17,326 bases of DNA from an uncultured Oscillospiraceae bacterium (GTDB lineage Bacteria; Bacillota; Clostridia; Oscillospirales; Acutalibacteraceae), in assembly GCA_900547305.1 (NCBI GenBank), contig URGH01000054.1, positions 1 to 17,326 of the forward strand. The letters are read 5' to 3'. Below the pieces are notes generated by a model that was not told the DNA's origin, did no database searches, and worked only from the letters and a program-made list of their open reading frames with translations. Shown here piece by piece: positions 14,106-17,326 of the stretch (positions within the stretch are counted from its first letter, which is position 1; every line of letters begins with the position of its first letter). The position numbers were made by a program, and so were the translations under genes.

Positions 14106-15212
14106 AAAAAAATTGTCGCGTTTGTTATTATATGTATAATTTTTTCATTGCCGGTAAGTGCCGTTTCCACGTCTGCCAAAGCGGCGGCGGTAATAAACGG
14201 CGATACCGGCGAAGTTTTGTACAGTCAAAACGCCGATACACGTCTGCCTATGGCGAGTACTACTAAAATTATGACGTCTCTGCTGCTTTGCGAGCACGGC
14301 AATTTGGAAAAGGAAATAACCGTAACGGCGGATATGCTAAAGGTTGAGGGGTCTTCAATGGGGCTGCTGCCCGGCGATACCGTAACCCTGCACGACCTGC
14401 TTTACGGTATGCTTTTAGCCTCGGGCAACGATGCGGCAAACGTCACCGCAATAGCGGTTTCGGGCTCTGTTAAAGCGTTTGCCGAGCTTATGAACCGTCG
14501 CGCAGCGGAGCTGGGGCTTAAAAACACCCACTTTGTAACCCCCTCGGGGCTTGACGCGGAGGAACACTATACAACCGCGCAGGAATTAGCGCTGCTTGCC
14601 GCCTTTGCGCTTAAAAATGAGGAATTTGCCAAAGCCGCCGCCTCAAAAACCGCCACGCTGTGCTATGGCAACCCGCCCTATAAGCGCACCCTTTCAAACC
14701 ACAATAAGCTTTTAAAGCTGTATGAGGGCGCGGTTGGTGTAAAAACGGGCTTTACCAAAAAATCGGGGCGTTGCCTTGTTTCGGCTGCTAAAAGGGACGG
14801 TAAGCTCGCCGTAGCCGTAACGCTTTGCGACCCGGACGACTGGCGCGACCATGCGGCTCTGCTTGATTACGGGCTTGATTCGATAGGTCAGACCTCATAC
14901 ACCCCGCAAATTTCGCACTTTTCGCTGCCCGTTATCGGGTCTGACAATGAAAATCTTGACGTGTTTATAGAGCCTTACATTATTAACACACTTGAAACCG
15001 AAAAAATAAGCTGTAAAATAAATCTACCGCAGTTTTTGTATGCGCCCATATCCCGCGGCGAAACCGTAGGCACCGCAGAATACAGCTTTAACGGAAATAT
15101 AATTGAAACTGTGGAAATAAAAGCGCCGCGCGACATTGCGGTAACAAAGCCGCGGCAAAGCGTTTATTCACGGCTTTTAGCCAATATAAAATACATATTA
15201 TTAAGCATTTAG
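14103..15212 (+). CDS. dacF: D-alanyl-D-alanine carboxypeptidase (penicillin-binding protein, DacF-like, S11)
   Basis: This enzyme trims the terminal D-alanine from peptidoglycan stem peptides outside the membrane. The 369-residue protein has a Sec signal peptide (MKKIVAFVIICIIFSLPVSA, cleaved near 20-25). All three active-site motifs are present: STTK at 52-55 (nucleophile Ser52), SGN at 107-109 and KTG at 214-216. A C-terminal strand-rich domain and a final hydrophobic/amphipathic helix for membrane association follow. The ATG at 14103 was chosen because AGGTGG lies 5 bases upstream; an in-frame GTG at 14094 falls inside that ribosome site. The position after ytfJ suggests the sporulation-linked DacF type, but vegetative paralogues share these motifs, so the symbol is tentative. 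rluB follows after 8 bases. Confidence 0.92.
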   Translation: MKKIVAFVIICIIFSLPVSAVSTSAKAAAVINGDTGEVLYSQNADTRLPMASTTKIMTSLLLCEHGNLEKEITVTADMLKVEGSSMGLLPGDTVTLHDLLYGMLLASGNDAANVTAIAVSGSVKAFAELMNRRAAELGLKNTHFVTPSGLDAEEHYTTAQELALLAAFALKNEEFAKAAASKTATLCYGNPPYKRTLSNHNKLLKLYEGAVGVKTGFTKKSGRCLVSAAKRDGKLAVAVTLCDPDDWRDHAALLDYGLDSIGQTSYTPQISHFSLPVIGSDNENLDVFIEPYIINTLETEKISCKINLPQFLYAPISRGETVGTAEYSFNGNIIETVEIKAPRDIAVTKPRQSVYSRLLANIKYILLSI

Positions 15213-15220
15213 GAGTAGAT

Positions 15221-15964
15221 ATGAAGGATAACAGAATAAGACTGCAAAAGCACCTTGCGGAATGTGGCATAGCCTCGCGCCGAAAAGCCGAGGAGCTTAT
15301 AGAAAGCGGAAAGGTAAAGGTAAACGGGCATATTGCCGTTATAGGCGCAAAGGTTGACCCCAAAAGAGATAAGGTGACCATTCGCGGTAAGGCGGTAGTG
15401 CCTGTTTCCGAAAAAGTATATATAATGCTGCACAAGCCGCGCGGATACGTTACCACCGCAAAGGATGAGTTGGGGCGTAAAAACGTTTGTGATTTAGTAA
15501 AGGATACAGGCGTGCGCCTTTTCCCCGTAGGTCGGCTTGACCGCGATTCCGAGGGGCTGCTTTTAATGACGAATGACGGCGATTTTGCCAATAAGCTCAC
15601 ACACCCATCATCCCACGTAAACAAGACCTACCGCGTGACCGTAAAGGGCGATGTAACGGACGAAAAGCTGATTGAAATGCGCGATGGAATTTTGCTTGAC
15701 GGCAAAAAAACGCTCCCCTGCGACTGCTTTGTGGCGGAACGCAAGGAAGACAGAACCGTGCTTATTTTCATACTGAACGAGGGCAGAAACCGCCAGATAA
15801 GGCGCATGTGCGAGGCGGTGAATTTAAGCGTTATCCGCCTTAAACGCACCGAAATTGCGGGCGTTAAGCTGGGTATGCTGCCGCAGGGCAAGTGGCGGGC
15901 ATTAAACGAGCGGGAAATGCGGCGGCTTACCAATGTTTCGCAAAGCAAGGAGGAAGAAAATTGA
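15221..15964 (+). CDS. rluB: 23S rRNA pseudouridine synthase RluB family
   Basis: RluB-type enzymes convert a uridine in domain V of 23S rRNA (position 2605 in E. coli numbering) to pseudouridine. The 247-residue protein has an N-terminal S4 RNA-binding domain (IRLQKHLAECGIASRRKAEELI, then KVKVNGHIAVIGAKV; residues 6-60). A RsuA/RluB catalytic domain follows, with GRLDRDSEGLLLMTNDG and catalytic Asp107. The segments INLHKPRGY-like MLHKPRGYVTTAKD and ILNEGRNRQIRRMC are typical. The ATG has AGGAG 5 bases upstream. The stop overlaps the next gene's TTG (TTGA). The RsuA subfamily has the same fold, but length and context (after scpB in Firmicutes) favour RluB. Confidence 0.94.
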   Translation: MKDNRIRLQKHLAECGIASRRKAEELIESGKVKVNGHIAVIGAKVDPKRDKVTIRGKAVVPVSEKVYIMLHKPRGYVTTAKDELGRKNVCDLVKDTGVRLFPVGRLDRDSEGLLLMTNDGDFANKLTHPSSHVNKTYRVTVKGDVTDEKLIEMRDGILLDGKKTLPCDCFVAERKEDRTVLIFILNEGRNRQIRRMCEAVNLSVIRLKRTEIAGVKLGMLPQGKWRALNEREMRRLTNVSQSKEEEN

Positions 15965-16326
15965 TTACCTTAGCACCCTTAACAGATAAAGAAAAAATAC
16001 GCGCCGCGTGGGAAGAAAACGGGCTTACATACTCCGATATATCGGGCTGCGTTACAGAGCGCTGCGGCGATGAGGTTTTAGGCTACTGCCTTTACACGCT
16101 CGACAGTGAAAAAACGGTGATTTTAAGGCTTGTAACGACCGACGATACGGTATTTGCCGACGGTCTTTTGCGCAGCACGCTGCATGTGGCGGCGGAGCGC
16201 TCGGTTCTAAATGCGTTTTATGAGGGCGAAGATACCGAAAGGCTCTGCGATAAACTCGGCTTTATATTAAATCGCGATGAAAAAAGACTTGATACAGACA
16301 AGCTTTTCAAAAGCTGCTGCAAATAA
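15961..16326 (+). CDS. Small GNAT-like acetyltransferase-family protein, degenerate
   Basis: The 121-residue protein reads like a short GNAT domain. It starts ITLAPLTDKEKI; a central strand pair follows (EVLGYCLYTLDSEKTVILRLVTTDD), then a helix (ADGLLRSTLHVAAERSVLNAFYE). It ends in the typical LCDKLGFILN turn and a lysine-rich end. The pyrophosphate-binding Q/R-x-x-G-x-G/A loop expected before that helix is not recognisable, so acetyl-CoA binding is uncertain. The start is TTG at 15961, overlapping the rluB stop as TTGA with GGAGG 7 bases upstream; a longer frame extending into rluB has no such support. Substrate is unknown. The fold is inferred by eye. Confidence 0.75.
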   Translation: MITLAPLTDKEKIRAAWEENGLTYSDISGCVTERCGDEVLGYCLYTLDSEKTVILRLVTTDDTVFADGLLRSTLHVAAERSVLNAFYEGEDTERLCDKLGFILNRDEKRLDTDKLFKSCCK

Positions 16327-16344
16327 GAAAGGAAGTATTTTACT

Positions 16345-17205
16345 ATGCGTTACAGATTTTTACGTTTCCCCGGCGGACTTTCAAAAGCAGTCACGCTAAG
16401 CTATGACGACGGCTGCAAGGATGACATTCGTTTTTCCGAGACAATTTGCGCCCACGGGCTTAAATGCACCTTTAACATAAACAGTGGGTTTATAGCCGAA
16501 AAAGAGGGTGACGGGCATTTAACGCGCGAGCAGATTAAAAAATATCTTATCGATACAGGCAACGAAATTGCCGTACACGGTAAGGACCACCGCGCTTTGG
16601 GAAAGGTAACGCCGGTAGACGGCATACGCGACGTGCTGGAGTGCAGAACCGAGCTTGAAAAAGATTTCGGTATGATAATACGCGGAATGGCGTACCCCGA
16701 TTCGGGCATAACATGCTTTGAAAACGGCGCGGAGTACGGCAACATCAAGCGCTATCTTACAGACCTCGGAATAGTGTATTCACGCACGCTCGGCGGCGAT
16801 AACGACAGCTTTGCCCTGCCTGCCGACTGGCACGCTTGGATGCCAACCGCCCACCACACCAACCCCGAGCTTTTCGGCTATATTGATAAATTTATGAACG
16901 AACCCATGTCCCCTTACAACGCGTCTCAAACGCCAAGACTTTTCTACCTTTGGGGGCACAGCTTTGAGTTTGAAGAAAATAAAAACTGGGATCTGCTTGA
17001 TAAGATATGCTCTTCCCTTTCAAATAAGCCCGACGTATGGTACGCCACAAATATTGAAATTTACAATTATGTTTCCGCCTACCGCTCGCTTGTTTTCAGT
17101 GCCGACGGCAGCACGGTTTACAACCCAACGCTTCTGACCGTTTGGTTTACAGAGGACGGAAAGCTATTTTCTGTAAAATCGGGCGAAACGCTTAAAACGC
17201 AATAA
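16345..17205 (+). CDS. Polysaccharide deacetylase (NodB/CE4-like) family protein
   Basis: CE4 enzymes remove acetyl groups from sugar polymers such as peptidoglycan or chitin oligomers using a metal. The 286-residue protein shows motif 1 as SYDDG (catalytic-type Asp21/Asp22, normally TFDDG). Motif 2 is HGKDH (His78, His82; normally HSxxH). GMAYPDSG corresponds to motif 3, and a later WGHSFEF segment is characteristic of a subgroup found in Firmicutes and Bacteroidetes. No signal peptide or membrane helix is evident, so an intracellular or non-classical location is likely, and the substrate may not be cell wall. AAAGGAAG lies about 9 bases before the ATG; the gap from the preceding gene is 18 bases. 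No terminator is evident after it. Confidence 0.88.
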   Translation: MRYRFLRFPGGLSKAVTLSYDDGCKDDIRFSETICAHGLKCTFNINSGFIAEKEGDGHLTREQIKKYLIDTGNEIAVHGKDHRALGKVTPVDGIRDVLECRTELEKDFGMIIRGMAYPDSGITCFENGAEYGNIKRYLTDLGIVYSRTLGGDNDSFALPADWHAWMPTAHHTNPELFGYIDKFMNEPMSPYNASQTPRLFYLWGHSFEFEENKNWDLLDKICSSLSNKPDVWYATNIEIYNYVSAYRSLVFSADGSTVYNPTLLTVWFTEDGKLFSVKSGETLKTQ

Positions 17206-17244
17206 TAGATATTAGATGGTAGATGTTAGATATTAGATATTAGA
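17206..17244. repeat. Short TAGAT/TTAGA-type tandem repeat tract
   Basis: Starting directly after the deacetylase stop, 39 bases are built almost wholly from imperfect copies of TAGATATTAGA and TAGATGTTAGA. The tract has no coding frame of note and leads into the palindromic modules. It resembles a microsatellite-like spacer or the edge of a dispersed element. Confidence 0.7.
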
Positions 17245-17250
17245 CAAATA

Positions 17251-17326
17251 CCCCTCAGTCGTGCATATGCACGACAGCCGCTGACGGCGGCGGTCCCCTC
17301 TGTCAACTGCGTTGACGTCTCCCCAC
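17251..17326. repeat. Edge of a dispersed stem-loop repeat (two related palindromic modules)
   Basis: Two modules begin alike: CCCCTCAGTC at 17251-17260 and CCCCTCTGTC at 17295-17304. Module 1 contains the perfect 18-base palindrome GTCGTGCATATGCACGAC (17258-17275). Module 2 contains GTCAAC-TGC-GTTGAC (17302-17316). Between them GCCGC (17277-17281) pairs with GCGGC (17287-17291). Without a T-run these are not ordinary terminators. Similar CCCCTCAGTC...GAC palindromes occur as interspersed repeats in gut Clostridia, as I recall. The element appears to continue past the window end. Confidence 0.65.

Noticed and set aside
15892..15960. Longer N-terminus for the GNAT-like gene inside rluB
   Set aside because: The extension has no ribosome site and overlaps conserved RluB sequence, whereas TTG at 15961 has GGAGG at good spacing.
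17258..17316. Palindromes as the intrinsic terminator of the plus-strand operon
   Set aside because: Neither hairpin is followed by a T-run, and the shared heads fit a repeat element better.
1..17326. CRISPR array, prophage or insertion sequence
   Set aside because: No regularly spaced direct repeats, transposase, integrase or phage structural motif was found on either strand.

Overview
The window reads as chromosome from a spore-forming low-to-mid-GC Firmicute, most likely a gut-type Clostridia (Oscillospirales/Ruminococcaceae-like). The reasons are strong Shine-Dalgarno sites, frequent TTG starts, the sporulation genes yunB and ytfJ/gerW, and the block M50 protease - scpA - scpB - DUF2953 - ytfJ - D,D-carboxypeptidase - rluB. 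Taxonomy is inferred from gene content only. No transposase, phage gene, CRISPR array or rRNA was seen, and no gene-free stretch exceeds 300 bases.

Left part (1-10932), nearly all minus strand. An operon yunB -> ligA runs off the left edge (NAD+-dependent DNA ligase, C-terminus missing). A plus-strand tRNA-Leu(UAG) follows, with its own near-consensus promoter and an intrinsic terminator that abuts a convergent gene. Next is a tight five-gene minus-strand cluster (5821 down to 2615): DUF5685 protein, J-domain protein with a cysteine-rich tail, polytopic membrane protein, lipoprotein, four-helix membrane protein. Its genes overlap or are separated by at most 11 bases; none has a function I can name with confidence, so it is the best candidate here for an undescribed system. 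Upstream lie uvrA, mgtE (11 bases apart) and a PHP-family phosphoesterase.

Centre (10933-11089): a divergent intergenic region with one sigma-A-type promoter facing each way and a 12-bp palindrome between them.

Right part (11090-17205), all plus strand: site-2-protease-like M50 protein, scpA, scpB, DUF2953 membrane protein, ytfJ, D-Ala-D-Ala carboxypeptidase, rluB, a GNAT-like protein and a polysaccharide-deacetylase-like protein. Five of the eight junctions are 4-base NTGA stop/start overlaps, so translation is probably coupled along most of the operon. The exception, the 44-base ytfJ-dacF gap, is almost entirely one 18-bp hairpin that buries the carboxypeptidase ribosome-binding site and start codon. 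This is the strongest unexplained structural signal in the window.

Right edge (17206-17326): a short TAGAT/TTAGA repeat tract, then two similar palindromic modules beginning CCCCTC(A/T)GTC, which look like the edge of a dispersed stem-loop repeat continuing beyond the window.
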